Shown: positions 1 to 11,871, counted from the first letter of the stretch. The stretch: 64,000 bases of DNA from Bemisia tabaci (GCF_918797505.1 NC_092794.1:34338122-34402121); one strand, 5' to 3'. Program-made: numbers and translations. The notes: a model not told the origin generated them from the sequence alone.

Positions 1-30
1 TTATGAATGTGCACCGTCCGGCAACGCTGA

Positions 31-140
31 TGCATAACCACCATCTTGAAGGGGCAACATACACCATTGCATAACCCGCAGATTGAAGGAGCTACATTAC
101 ACCATTGCATAACCCACGTATTGAAGGGGAAACATATAAT
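31..140. repeat. Three-copy 38-bp tandem repeat
   Basis: Three imperfect copies of a unit beginning TGCATAACC and continuing with TTGAAGGGGCAACATACACC start near 31, 68 and 106. The period is 37-38 bp and the third copy is truncated. No coding or promoter signal is attached to it. It may continue to the left of the window. Confidence 0.75.
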
Positions 141-790
141 ACTTCTTTTTAACAGCGTTGCCGTATTGTACAATACCCGCCATACAACACTGTAATTTAA
201 TTCGTATTTTTCTGCACAATTTGGCTAAAAACGTTTGTGCTTTAATTCCCATTTTCACCCTACTTTAGCCATCATCAATTGTCATGAGGATGGACTCGAT
301 TTCCAATAAAATTAGCAGTATGTGTAGTCCCTGACTTGGCGAAAATACTCTGAGGTCCTGAAAAAGTCCTGAAATTGGTTTTTAAAAATCTGTAGACACC
401 CTGTATTTATGGAACCCCCAATTTCATTGTGTATTGAATGGTATAATTATAGAAATAATCTCATCAAATCTGTATGAACTGGCATACATCTTGATTCACT
501 GCGGCGCGTGGGGGAAGGGGGTGGGTGGTTACTGATCCTGAGTAAATTGAGCCTCCCAAAAAAGAGGCTGATTTTGGCCCCTTTTCAGGTATTCGATTCG
601 ACCATCGGACCAAGGTTTAAATGGAAGCTTATATTAACAGAAAACTCGGGAAAAAATTTCAAGATGAGTATAGGAACCGTTTTCGAGTTACGGGGGGGGC
701 AAAGGGGTCACAATCCGGCCTAATTTTTTGCTGTTTTCTTGTAGAATCGATGTATCGGCGGGGTTCTTATCGTTGTTTACGCACGTGTAA
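141..790. other. No gene; holds one isolated transposon end at 392-403
   Basis: I see no coding signal here. The stretch contains a lone GTAGACACCCTG (392-403), preceded by short near-repeats of the type GTCCTGAAAAAGTCCTGAAA. That is the same right-hand end seen on the elements at 2634-5692 and 14205-15429, so a decayed relative probably ends at 403. Its left end was not found. Confidence 0.5.
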
Positions 791-794
791 CACA

Positions 795-1395
795 TAGATT
801 TCTACGTGTTTTTACACGTAGAATCGATTTTTAACAGTGCCGAATCGATAAACTGATCAGTTAAATCGATTTTGAACGATTTATTAAGGAAAATCGATGA
901 TTTTTCAGGGTCGAAATTGTTTATCTTCGATTCATGAAGGAACAAATGCATCTGAAATGACTGAAGCACACGTTACCCTATGTATTTTGATACGCAGAAT
1001 TGATTTTAAACGTTGACGAATCGATTTATCTATCGTTTGTATCGAACTTTTGCGATTTTTTACGGAAAGTCGATGACTTTCCAGAATTAGAATCGGGTCT
1101 GCTCCATCCGAGATCGGAGATATGTACCCAACATGATTGGAGCACATCGACTCTTACGTATTTTTACACGTGGAATCGATCTATAACCTCGATAAGCCGA
1201 TATATCGATCAATTGTATTGAATTTTTTCGATTTTTTGCGGAAAATCGATGGTTTATCGGGATTGAGATAGGTGTCTCTCCATCCAAGATCGGAGAGATG
1301 TACCCTTTATGATTGGAGCACATCAATTCTTACGTATTTCTACACGTAGAATCAATTTTAAACGTCGACGAGTCGATACATCGATCTGACATACA
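795..1395. repeat. Diverged tandem array, unit about 177 bp
   Basis: Four units start near 803, 975, 1153 and 1330, giving spacings of about 172-180 bp. Each begins with a version of TACGTGTTTTTACACGTA, a near-perfect hairpin with TACGTG/CACGTA arms. It is followed by an ATCGAT-rich stretch and then, in units 2-4, by a GATCGGAGA-TGTACCC-TGATTGGAGCACATC block. The units are clearly diverged, so the array is old. Open frames within it are by-products of the repeat. Confidence 0.8.
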
Positions 1396-1429
1396 CAACT
1401 CGACCCCGATAATCGACCCCGAGAACTCT

Positions 1430-2000
1430 GTCGATTACCTGGGGAACCGTTTTTTTCTGGAGAATCGACGTCAATTTTGCGACCAAAGAGGAATCTTGCG
1501 AAATTTTCGGAGGAAGCGAAGCCCCCCTCCTCAGGGGGTCACTTAAGATGTAAATGTGTTCTGCTCCTCAATTTGGATGCAACCAATTTGCGATTCGGAA
1601 AGGAGCCCCGATTTTTAAAATTGGGCCCCCCCGTTTACTCCCCAAGGGGCGCTAGAGGAGCTTCGGGACCATGAAATTTGGATTTCTCGAGGTCGATTAC
1701 CTGGGAATCAGTCTTTTTCTGGAGAATCTACGTCAATTTTGAGACCAAGAAGAAATTATGTAGGGGGGTACTGTCCTCCTCTTTAGGGGGTCATTTTTGG
1801 GCCTTAGATGGGCCGGTCTTGGATTTTTAGGGGTCAATTTCACGTGAATTTTTCCGTCCTGTTCAATTCTGATGCGACCTATCCAAAATTCGGTCGGGAA
1901 CCGTGACTTTTAGCGTCATGACCCCCCCTTTCCTTCCCAAGGGGGGATGGGGGGGGTTGGGGACCACGGAATTCGGATTCCTTGGGGTCGATTCCCTATT
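1430..2000. repeat. Second diverged tandem array, unit about 260 bp
   Basis: The block GTCGATTACCTGGG, TTTTTCTGGAGAATC, ACGTCAATTTTG, GACCAA, GGGGGTCA at about 1431-1543 recurs at about 1691-1797. The following block (GATGCAACCAATT, CCCCAAGGGG, GGGACCA, GGATTTC) at about 1557-1700 recurs at about 1870-1996. There are roughly 2.2 units in direct orientation. No coding signal is seen. Confidence 0.7.
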
Positions 2001-2365
2001 CAACCCCGCGGTCCCCGACTTCGTACGACCTAAACCAACCGAGAAGAAGGCCTGGTACGGGTGGTCTGAAACACCCTGTATGAATCAGATAACAATTTAA
2101 AGTCGGAATTGGACCTTAACTTACCTGTAGAATTAAGTGAAAATCGGTGACTTTGACCCCATGTATCTCGAAAACGGTTCGTATACTCAATCTGAAATTT
2201 TAGTACCTGTAAAGGGTCATCCTAAGGACCTCACATGGACTCCGATTTCGAGGGCCCAAAAACGGGCGAATTTTGGCCCTTTCTGTGCAAGGCTCTTTGT
2301 TAGTCAACCAATCCAGAGTGTATCCTTTAACTTTTATGTCAAAATTTTTCTGTTAACACATGTAG

Positions 2366-2564
2366 AAATGGCTTATCTGAGGATCAAAAAGCTAATCTAA
2401 AGAAGTTGCTTGTAGTCCGTGACGTGATTAACGAGACAGTGGGAGATGCCATTGCAGATCTACTGCTTGTTGAGGCTATTTTATATGATTCCGACTGGAA
2501 CATACAGCAATGGCTGAATTTGTATGATGACCTTCCTAACAGACAGCTGAAAGTCAGTTTGCAG
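2366..2564 (+). CDS. PGM3: Phosphoacetylglucosamine mutase, internal exon (partial gene)
   Basis: This is an internal exon of phosphoacetylglucosamine mutase, the cytosolic enzyme that converts GlcNAc-6-phosphate to GlcNAc-1-phosphate on the way to UDP-GlcNAc, which insects need for chitin and glycans. It follows a pyrimidine-rich stretch and an acceptor AG at 2364-2365. One base completes a codon split by the upstream intron, then 66 codons run to a CAG|GTACTT donor at 2565. The product reads NETVGDAIADLLLVEAIL and later LYDDLPNRQLKV, closely matching the animal PGM3 segments GDAISDMLVIEAIL and LYTDLPNRQLKV (from memory of the family). An alternative donor at 2551 (AAA|GTCAGT) would shorten it by 14 bases, shift the frame and lose the length match to the family. 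Upstream exons (the catalytic serine and metal-binding domains) lie outside the window. The downstream intron is 9307 bp. Confidence 0.93.
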
Positions 2565-3456
2565 GTACTTATTCAACTACGTATGTACTTCAAAGTATTT
2601 TTAAAAGAGTTTGCTTTGTAAGGAGGAATTAACCAGGGTGTCTACCAGTCCGTAAAGTCCGGAAAAAGTACGCATTTTTTAAGGTCGGTCCGTAAGTACC
2701 TACCTAAAAAGTACGTAAATCTCGCGGAAGGTCCGTAATTTTTCGCATTTTGCGCTGCGCGTTCAGTTCGATCGCCTGATAGTTATGCAACCCTCTGTGC
2801 GTTGGCCGTCAGGCGTATTATTACAATGTCAGCCTGTAAGAGCGCGGTTGTTGTAAAGGAGCGGAACAAGGCATTTCCCTCGACTTGACGGAAACAGCCG
2901 AAAAGGCCACGGGAATAGCCGAAGTGAAGCGCGCGGCAGTGCCAAAATCGAAGAATTGCGATCAGTCATTTGAGGATAATAATGGCCGCTATGCGATTTT
3001 AAGAGCGCAACTTTTTTGCTCGCCTGATTTCCCATCCATAGAGGGTCCTTAACGAGAATCAAAATTTGCGACATCGGCACTTTATGGGAACCCCCTTAAA
3101 ATCGAAAAAAACGGCTAAAAATCGGCGATTTTCTCTCGTTTTTCGGCTAATATCGCAAAAACCGCTCATTTTTCGAGTAACTGTGTAGGAACTTGCCTTA
3201 AAGTAGATAAACTTACGGACATTTTCAACCCGGTCCGAAATTTTTCTGATAAATAATATGCCCACTACAAGGTTGCCAAAAAAATCCCAAAATGTTCAAA
3301 ATTTCATTTTTTTTAAGGTTTTTTTCTTGTAACTTTTTTTCCCAGCAATTTTAGAAGGTAAGTGTATCAGCCGAAATGAAAGTAGATTCAAAATGCTACA
3401 ATTTCGTGTATCAGACTTTGCCATAGGACGTAACTAGACGGCTCCATGTCGTTGCC

Positions 3457-4401
3457 AAAGTTACGGTCTCCAAGGGCATTTTCCGCGGCGGTGCATTTCA
3501 CGCAACCGCTCCACTCAATTTTACCTGAAAAATTTTGCGAAAAACTTTCTGGAATATGTTTCTTATGTATTTCTTAGCGCTGAAACCGAATCTGAAGTTT
3601 TCTGCCTTCGATTTTTGCCGCTAAAGCCGCCACCTTAAAAAAACCTTGCCAAATCTAATTTTTTGACTAAAAATCGTTAATAACTCGTTCCTTATGCGTC
3701 GGGCGGCAAAAAGAGTTATTTGCAGAATGAAAGTACTTAAAAGTATGGTTCAGAATCATGTATCAAAGTTATGATAACATGCGTATACCATCCGCCAGAG
3801 CGCGCTATAAATAGCGGGAAATTTGAAAAAAATCTAAATTTTTGACGGTTCTCTCAAATATCTTTTTTCCTAGCGGTTTTCGGCAAAATTGGTGCACAAA
3901 AACTAAAGTAGACAAAAAATGCTACTAGAATCACTCTTAGTTTTTGGACTAGTGATTGTTTCAGCGGAAGTTAGGAGCGCTTGAAGTCGGAGACTCGCAC
4001 GGCCGAAATCGGCTGCAAAGCTGCATCATAGTTCTATATCATGAGGAACGTTTTATGGTCTCCATAACGTTTCATTTTGCTTTAAGGCATTAAATCTCCT
4101 CTATAATTAATAAAATTAGAGATTTCACCCCTTTTGGCATCCCTTCCCCCAACCCCCATTCCTCCCCCTCCCTAATCAGATAACGGCGCGAAACCATTTT
4201 CACTGTATTTTTATCTCGAAAAACGCTATTTTGCAATTTCAGTAGTTGATGACTGAAACTGCAAAATAGCATTTTACTGGATAAAAAATACATAGAAAAC
4301 ATATTCCAGAAAGTTTTTTGTAAAATTTTTCAGGTAAAATTGAGTGGAGCGGTTGCGTGAAATGCACCGCCGCGGAAAATGCCCTTGGAGACCGTAACTT
4401 T
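3457..4401. repeat. Inverted-repeat pair nested in the foldback
   Basis: AAAGTTACGGTCTCCAAGGG at 3457 is matched in inverse by CCCTTGGAGACCGTAACTTT at about 4382-4401. The match continues inward for about 100 bp, through the CGCGGCGGTGCATTTCACG region and the CTTTCTGGAATATG region. The interior (3560-4300) is AT-rich filler with no coding signal. It may be an independent element nested in the larger one, or simply the inner part of its arms. Confidence 0.75.
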
Positions 4402-5079
4402 TGTGATGACCCTGTTTAGGGGTCGATAGGGGACGTTGCCGGAGCGTCGCGACGTCAGCCGACGGGACGTCTCTAAAGAGAGATATCTCGAGCTGACGTC
4501 ACAGGACTCCAGGGGGGGACTGTTGTGTCGGACAGTGGTCGCCCGTGGTCTCTCTATAGAGAGAGATCTCGTGCAGACCACGACGCAACACAACAGTGGG
4601 GGCTTTTGGGGGGGCAGTCGATGACCTCCCAAAAAACGAAACACGTAGTCAATAAAGAGAGAAAAGGTCTGTCCTTGACTGAATTTCTGTATATTGTTTG
4701 AGTTGGCTATTCTATCAAATGAAAGGGCTCGACAAGACACAGAAAAGAATAGCAAAAAAGGGGGAGAAAAGACTCAAAAATATAGACGGTGTTGAGAACG
4801 AACCGGAGTCGTTCGTCTGACGGTGTGGTTCGACAATGACATGCAACTGCAGACCGGAGTCCTTAGCAAGTGCATAAGACGACCACGTTGCGAAGACTCG
4901 CTTTCCTCGAGCGTCGGAGCAAGTCGCCCAGCTCCCTACGCTCGGGTCGGCCGGCGGCGCGCATGCGCATTTCCCAGCGGACATCAGCATTTTCCTAAAG
5001 TCGGTGCTCCTCCTGACGTTGCCAATTTCCCCCTGAAATGATGAATTGTCTGGGAAAATTGGGCGTCTCCTCACACTTT
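4402..5079. other. Spacer of the foldback, no gene
   Basis: This GC-richer spacer contains short self-complementary stretches around GTCTCTAAAGAGAGAT and GGTCTCTCTATAGAGAG (4470-4570) and an AATAAA at about 4651. I recognise no protein. Frames open on both strands here are short and resemble nothing known. Confidence 0.4.
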
Positions 5080-5698
5080 GGCAACGACATGGAGCCGTCT
5101 AGTTGCGTCCTATGGCAAAGTCTGATACACAAAATTTTAGCATTTTGAATCTACTTTCATTTCGGATGGTACACTTACCTTCTAAAATTGCTGGAAAAAA
5201 AAAGTTACAAGCAAAAAAACCTTAAAAAAAATGAAATTTTGAACATTTTGGGGTTTTTTTTGGCAGCCTTGTAGTGGGCATATTATTTATCAGAAAAATT
5301 TCGGACCGGGTGGAACTTGTCCGTAATTTTATCTACTCTAAGGCAAGTTCTTACACAGTTACTCGAAAAATGAGCGGTTTTTGCGATATTAGCCGAAAAA
5401 CTAGAGAAAATCGCCGATTTTTGGCCGTTTTTTTCGATACTGGGGAGGTTCCCATACAGTGCCGATGTCGCAAATTTAGATTCTCGTTAAGGACCCTCTA
5501 TGAATGAGAAATCAGGTGAGGAAAAAAGTTCCGCTCTCAAAATTGCATAAAATCCCCATATGACTGGACTAATACGTCGCAAAAAGATACTTAAAAAGTA
5601 CTTAATTTTTCCCCAAGGCGAGGTACTTAAATTTTTCCTTAAGTACCTAAAAAGTACTTATTTTATTTTTGTGGACCTCAGTAGACACCCTGATTAAC

Positions 5699-6390
5699 TT
5701 ACAGGAGGACTGCTCTTAAGCTCAGGATTATTGCCTATGAATTTATGCCAGATTTGTTTTTATAGGAACTATAACTACGGTTAAACTCAATGAAATGTAA
5801 TCGGCGGTGGATCTTCTGCACGCAAGAGATACAGCCAAGAGTGCAGGCTCTTTACTAGTGAAATTGCACGAAAATCACATATATCCTAAAAAGCACAGCA
5901 TATTCTAAAAAGTCAAAAATCCATTCCTTAGCGTGCAATCTGCATAGTTAATAACATGCTTCTCTTACGAGATTGTTCTATCTGCCATTAGATTTGGCCC
6001 TGTATCAGATAAAATCCATCTTATCAGGGATGATACAGTGGAATGTGAAACGTTCAAATATGGTGGAATTTTTTGTTCGGGCATTCTCTGAGAGGGGGTC
6101 CTAAGCCAAACAGGAGTGGAGGGTCAAAGACGAAACCTTCAATTGTGTATAAATTTTGAACGAATAATGGGATTGAGTTGAGCTTCATTTTTAAATAAGA
6201 TGTCTCATAAATATGTATCTATACATGCCACTAAAAGAAGTAAAAAATTCTTTTTAGTGCAAAATTTCTGCAATTTTCGATTTCTCAGGGTGTAAATATC
6301 CTAATTTTGCCATGCTTCGAGATTGCGCGATGACTCACTCAAAACAGAAACCAGTCATTAGTGCATTTTCAGAAGAAGTTACAGTATGAG
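5699..6390. other. PGM3 intron, nothing recognised
   Basis: I see no coding, RNA or repeat signal that I can name. Around 6060-6190 there is a stretch (GAGGGTCAAAGACGAAACC, then TTTTGAACGAATAATGGGAT) resembling 8300-8380 (GGGTCAAAGATCAAACG, TTTTGAACGAATCGTCAGAT). These are probably fragments of one dispersed repeat. Confidence 0.45.
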
Positions 6391-6511
6391 TCAGTTAAGC
6401 TCAGGAGGGATTTGCCTGCAAATAGTCGAATCTTACAGTTTTCGGCATGAGAAGAACGATGCACACATTAGAAACCACGAAAAATTGTCTCCGCGGAGAC
6501 ATGTTTGAACC
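6391..6511 (+). repeat. Dispersed repeat, copy 1
   Basis: This segment, from TCAGTTAAGCTCAGGAGGGA through TTTGCCTGCAAATAGTC and TGTCTCCGCGGAGACATG, is repeated in the same orientation at 27093-27246. The second copy has an extra block between the GTCTCCGC and ACATGTTTGAACC parts. It is about 85-90% alike by eye. Its nature is unknown; it sits in a PGM3 intron in one case and downstream of the gene in the other. Confidence 0.7.
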
Positions 6512-6580
6512 AAAGACATTGAATAGAGTAGACCGTGCACTCCCTATCTTCGCCGTGTCAGCTGAGCGAGGCCACTTCGG

Positions 6581-8004
6581 CGCACAGTGTGTCAAAACCC
6601 CAATCTAGCTGCTCAAAACCTCTTCACGTCTCTAAATTTGGTCGGATAACCACCAAATTTCGCACAGGCATTAGTGTAAGCTTGAAGAAGGTTCACCTAA
6701 AATTTCAAAACTTAGTCATCAAAATTTTTAAAATGGCGGCCATCTAAAAATCCTGTTCAACTCATGTAAAAATCGTAAAATTTCAACTAAATTTTAGGCG
6801 CCTTATGTGACCTGATAAACCCCAAAAATTAGTCAAATTGTGTTTTCCGATCCAAAATAAGTCCTGGAGGATGTCTTGGGCTTATGCATTCCACTTCAAA
6901 ATGGCGAATTTCTCATTTGGCCATCCAAAGAAATATGAATTCCATATTATTAAAATGATACGTTTCGGCAACTCTAAGTGACAAGTCAAAGATAATATTT
7001 TCAAAATGTTTGCCTGTAAAGGAAAATTTCGGCGAGCCCCTCCCCCTTTCATTTTCCTTCGTTTCATAAACCATGTCCGAAACCTTCCCTCATTAGAAAT
7101 AAATAAGAAAGTCTGTTTCAAATCATACAAGAAACTTGTTAAAAATACGTTGCAACTTTGTATTTATGAGGACCCCCCTCCCCCCTCCATGACAGTATAG
7201 ACAATGGGAAAATCGTAATGAAAGAAATTAAAATTTTAAAAAATTAGTCTGCTCGGGATTTGAACCCCGATCATGCAGGTAATAAAGAAGGATGCAGTCA
7301 ACGGAGCCATCATACGATCTTGTCTGGCCCCGGTGAAAAGCCTCATGATAAGGCTCACTCAAATCAGGGGACCGAGCGCGCGTGGTGAGATGCTGCCTCC
7401 GTCTCAATTCACCTGTGACAGAATGTAAGGGGAGATTGCATAACGCCACATGCACGCTTTTACACTAGGAATCGCCGAAGAAAATGTGTTCTCACTCTCA
7501 AGGTCGCGGAAGGTCGCAGTAAAACTAAAGATATTTCAAATCTAGATAGTTTTCTGAACACTCTCATATAAGTTTCATGGTGTTCCGTGTAGTTCCGCGC
7601 TTTTGCGGCTCTATTAAAGCCAGGAAAAGTAAACGGTCTTGGGCACTGTTTTCAATGAGCAATTATAATACTTAAATAATGATTTTGGAGAAATCAACGA
7701 TCATATTTCCTTACTCTGGCCTTTGGCATCTCGTTTCATCCAGAAATGACCCTTTTTCGCCACGAAGTACTCTAAAAGAAAGCAATACAGTGGCACCACT
7801 CCTGATGGGGAGATTGAGGCTGGACGTTTACCGGCTGCAATCCCTATCATTTTAGCGACCAAAAAATTTATTTTTGTGATAATCATGATAGATACGTAAC
7901 CAGTGGGTGCCTATGGACCCACTCTGACCATAAACAACACCATTTGTTGACTTGATGTAAGGGGGGTTTTGAGCAGCTAGATTGGGGTTTTGACACACTG
8001 TGCG
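6581..8004. mobile_element. 1.4-kb segment bounded by a perfect 40-bp inverted repeat
   Basis: The 40 bases 6581-6620 (beginning CGCACAGTGTGTCAAAACCC) are the exact reverse complement of 7965-8004. The interior contains a tRNA-like B box and no long conserved frame. Perfect identity over 40 bp in otherwise diverged DNA suggests terminal inverted repeats of a recent element, or two separate copies of one element end inserted in opposite orientation. I could not identify a clean target-site duplication. Confidence 0.6.
7248..7335 (-). repeat. tRNA-like SINE head (weak)
   Basis: On the minus strand CGGGGTTCAAATCCCG (7254-7269) is a perfect T-arm/B box of the GGTTCRANNCC type. About 45 bases upstream on that strand is GATGGCTCCGTTGACTGC, a poor A box. 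The flanks do not pair as an acceptor stem, so this is not a functional tRNA gene. A tRNA-derived SINE head or tRNA relic is the likely reading. Confidence 0.4.
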
Positions 8005-8299
8005 GCGGGACTCTGTAACGGGCGGGTGGGGTGGGAGCTCACGACTGAGCCCCACGCAGCCTGAGCCGGCGTTGCGCGTACTTGGAAAAATTAGTTGCGT
8101 GCTCGAATTTTCGCGAATTACTCGTTTCCTTTTCATTTTTTGGCAAAATTTACAAGGACCACATGTTACTAGCATGAAAGAGGTTGTCCCATTTTCCATA
8201 GGAAATGGCCGCAAGAGCTTTTCCATCCATACTTTCAGAAATCATAACGTATCATCGGAGAAACCTAAATCCGGTGTCATTCCTCGTCTAGCCCCCCAG

Positions 8300-11200
8300 T
8301 GGGAGGGGGGACAGGGGGTCAAAGATCAAACGCTCCGACCGCCATAACTTTTGAACGAATCGTCAGATCAACTTGATCTTGGGCTCAAATGAAAGCTTTT
8401 GACGAGATCTTTCATTTGATGTATAGTAGTGTCTATTTTTGGTACTTTTTCAACGTAAAAAAAAATCATTTTTTGATTTTTCAAGCCCAAAAAATTCAGT
8501 TTCTCGGGCTTATCTGGGAACGCATGAATCATTACAAAAACATATTTAAATGAAAGCCCTTGATTCAAGCTTTAAAACGAGCTATCGTTGAACTTGGGGA
8601 AATGAATGGTTCAAAAGTTATGACCGTTCAAAGTTGGCGTGGCGCGCTATTTTCGAAGCGCGCGGAGTGTATACTCGCGTGCCATCCCTCCCTACCTTTC
8701 CCCCTGGGGCCCGCTTCAGTTGATAAAGGATACAGAAAGGTCCAAAGCTCCTTCCACCTAAAGAATGTCCAGTGATTAGTGTTAGATTACTTTTATTTCT
8801 AACGAAAAAAGGGAAATTAAAATAAATTGAATGCACCGCTGACTCTGACTCTTTAAACAAAAGAGCTTGATGCAAAAACGGCTTTTTTCGCCCCCCTATC
8901 TTCGAAAACGGCCCTTTCTACGGCCGCTACATCTTAGCTATAGCGCAGCCCTTAGACTCTTTCACACAGAGGAGACCTAGCTATTAGTCAGATTAAAAAA
9001 TATCACTGGTAAGCGACCGATGGTAGATACCAGGCTTACTATACCAGGCTTACCTCTCTTGACGTTTTGTGCCGTTTTACCAACATTTCAATTTCAGCCT
9101 CCATTTTGGCCGTCATCTTGTTTTTGGGGCCTTGGCATCAAAATCGGAGAGTCCACCAAAGATTTTCTCATTCTAGGGACCAAAATGAAGAGAGTAAACT
9201 TGCATCACAAACGTGCAAACGGGACTAATTTTCGATCACATGCTCCCCTGACTATGCAATAAATCGCCTTTTCCCGTCATTTTTGAGCATTTCCAGCCGG
9301 TTTTCATTTCCGTTTAAATCCGTGCCCCATCGATGCACGTTAGTACGTGTTTATTACTCGAAAGAATATACCTTAAGGTTGAAATAGAGAGAGAAAATCG
9401 GAAATTGCAGTCACAATCTATGGAAAGCATCGGTTACGGTGTGAAAAATCGTCTTTTTGCGTCAATTTTGAGGATTTTCGGTCGGTTTCCGGTTTCCATC
9501 AGGCCGGGGTTTATCGATGGGTGAATGTATGGAAAGCGATGGTAGTTTGATTTTTTACATCTTAGAGGGTAATCTGGGCGTAGTCTGGGTAGTCTGGGTA
9601 GTCTGGGTAGTCTGGGTAATAAAAAAAATTGAAGCGTTCATAATCGAAAAATTTGGATTAACATGTAAAAAATCGTCTTCTTCTACCAATTTTTTACCTT
9701 CTTTGGCCTATTTGAATTTTTTTAGGCCCTTAACCATCCGATATGAATTTGAAAATGATTATCAAGCAAAAGGATGTATGTTAAGCTTGAAGTATAAAAA
9801 AAATCGAAAAACCGGAGAGACTGTTTTTTAGATATTTCAGTTTGAACATTGAATGGCAAAAAAATAGTAAATTTTCAAAAACCCTAAATTACGGCCATTT
9901 AAGTAATTTTTAGCTGAATTTCGATGGCATATTCAGAATTTACACGAAAAATTGGTCTAGCTTCAATCTTTCAAAGTATGATGGATTGATACAGAGTCTC
10001 GCTATGGAGAGTCAAAGAGAGGGAAGTCGAGAAAATGAGAATCGCTGAAACAGGTTTTTCTGAATATCGCTAAAATTCACCCCATCTTTGGGGTTCGATA
10101 TCTTGCGAACGGGGCGTCGGATGGGAAAACCCTTCAATTTAGTTTCTTAGAATCATGCAAAGACCCCGATACCAATTTTCAGCCAAATCGGAGGGGGTCG
10201 GGTTCCCAGCCTGGTACAGTTGACGTGGAATGACCGTCCCAATTTCCTGGACTACCATGGGAGGATATAATTGTGTAGGCTCTTCTAAAAATACACTAAT
10301 GACTGGTTTTCCTTTTGCTTAAGTCATTGCAGAATCCCCTGCAAAGTTTTTCCCTTTTTAGTTTAAATTATCAACTCCCCATGTATAGTAGAGAGCAAAT
10401 GCAGTAGCACGGTTGCTGCGGTTTCAGCCTTGAAGTCACCAAACGTTTTGGTAACTCTGAATGAATTTGCTCCCTACTGCGCATGGAGTGTTTGACTGGA
10501 TATAGAAGTGGCGTCATACCGTAGCGGCGTAGCGGCGTAGCGTGGGGGATCCAGATCCCCTCTATTACGGCTTCAAGAGCTTTTTTCGGAGTTCGCTCAG
10601 AGAAAACCAGTGGCATCATTGTGTTTTTTGAAAAATTTCACAATAGAAGAAGGTACTTAAACAGCAATTCTCTGGGGTATGCAATAGCTTCATTCAACGT
10701 ACTATATCTCTTAAATGGCTGCCAGTTAGGAAAAGACCGTTACTTACGTGGGTCTGTAAGACCTGCAAGTAAAAATTCACTCTTCACTAGAAAATGTGAC
10801 TTTATCCTTGAGAAAAGCGGACCTAAATCCACACGAATTCACAAACGAGTTTTTGATACTATAGCAGAAAGGAATGACTTAGAAACATTTTGGGTCAAAA
10901 GGAGGCTAATAATATCCGGTTATTCGGAAGTTTTGGCGGTTTAAAGCTTGCAGTTAAAGAAATATAGGAAGAGAGAAAAGGCCGTCGTAAATTCTCTCTT
11001 CAGGCAGTTCAGGGCACAAAATTACCAGATTTTAAAGCATTTTTACGCGTCTTCTAGCATAAGATTGCAATTAATAGCTCACAACTCATTCTTTACGACA
11101 CAAGAGTGAGTTTCTCTTCATAATTTTAAACGCCAGTTTTTGAACTCAACGACTCGACCTCACGTCACTTAAAGCTCATCATCCACCTTAGCTGCGTTGT

Positions 11201-11871
11201 CGAAGTAAACTGTTTGGGACCGTTGGGCAACAGAATTACCCGATTCCAAACGCTCGGCGTTGTTCGACTACGTTTGGATTGCCCGATGTTCTGGACTGTT
11301 TACCAAACAGAAGTCAACAAGTCATCGGTCTCAGGAGGTGGTTGAGAGCGTTGGGCTAAGCTCTAAATGTAATTGTGGACGCGGTGTCAGGGTGTCTAGC
11401 TCGGTCAAGAGACGACCGACAACGCGTTTCTCAACGGGTAAGGCAACGGTCACGTGATATCCGTTAGCGTTGAACACCCAACACAAACTGAAAGTTAACT
11501 GCGACAACGCACCTCTAGCAGGTAGGTGAACAGCCGAAAAAAGGTTGATGACTGTTGCTGCCTTTCTATTACCTTAAGGAAGTGTTGAATCTCGGACAGT
11601 AAAACCTTCCACCTGTCGCGAAGAGGCTAGTGGAGGGTGTCTATTTGTTTCTGGTTTGGTCACTTGACAACACCTAACTTGAGTCAGGTCACTTGGCAAC
11701 AATGTAAGATGTCCCATTACTATATTCCTTGCATATAAATTATGAACTCTGTAAATTGAAATGTTCTGAAATGGCTGTTATTACCTGAAATGTTACTAAC
11801 ATAGTGTAACCATGTATGTGTATGTAGCACTGGCTCATTGTTTTCTCATCTATCTTCACTCTTTCTCTAAG
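8300..11871. other. Remainder of PGM3 intron, no gene recognised
   Basis: Apart from the 9-bp microsatellite, this stretch shows only degenerate repeat-like DNA. A single CAGGGTGTCTA end-like motif occurs at about 11388. I found no conserved protein on either strand; the longest frame (107 codons, 10621-10944 +) resembles nothing I know. Confidence 0.4.
9573..9619. repeat. 9-bp microsatellite (TCTGGGTAG)n
   Basis: Five consecutive units of TCTGGGTAG occur, the first reading TCTGGGCGTAG. Apart from that unit the repeats are exact, which suggests a young expansion inside the PGM3 intron. Confidence 0.85.

Larger units (their letters stand above)
2634..5692. mobile_element. Foldback DNA transposon with CAGGGTGTCTAC ends, in PGM3 intron
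   Basis: The element starts CAGGGTGTCTAC (2634) and ends GTAGACACCCTG (5692), an exact terminal inverted repeat. It is flanked on both sides by ATTAAC (2628-2633 and 5693-5698), a 6-bp target-site duplication. Long inverted arms run from about 2985-3455 on the left to 5080-5530 on the right. They share landmarks such as CTCGTTAAGGACCCTCTAT/ATAGAGGGTCCTTAACGAG and the motif around GACATGGAGCCGTCTAG. A second inverted pair is nested at 3457-4401. No transposase is visible, so it is non-autonomous. The superfamily is uncertain: the CAGGG end and 5-6 bp duplications would fit a hAT-like group, but this is inference. Confidence 0.88.

Noticed and set aside
508..723. Open frame of 71 codons near the left end
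   Set aside because: Low-complexity glycine-rich start, no family resemblance, inside repeat-rich non-coding DNA.
4330..4755. Minus-strand frame of 141 codons in the foldback
   Set aside because: It spans the nested inverted arm and arginine/serine-rich self-complementary DNA; no conserved motif and no partner elsewhere.
10621..10944. Plus-strand frame of 107 codons
   Set aside because: Ordinary-looking composition but no recognisable domain, and no PGM3 segment is missing that it could supply.
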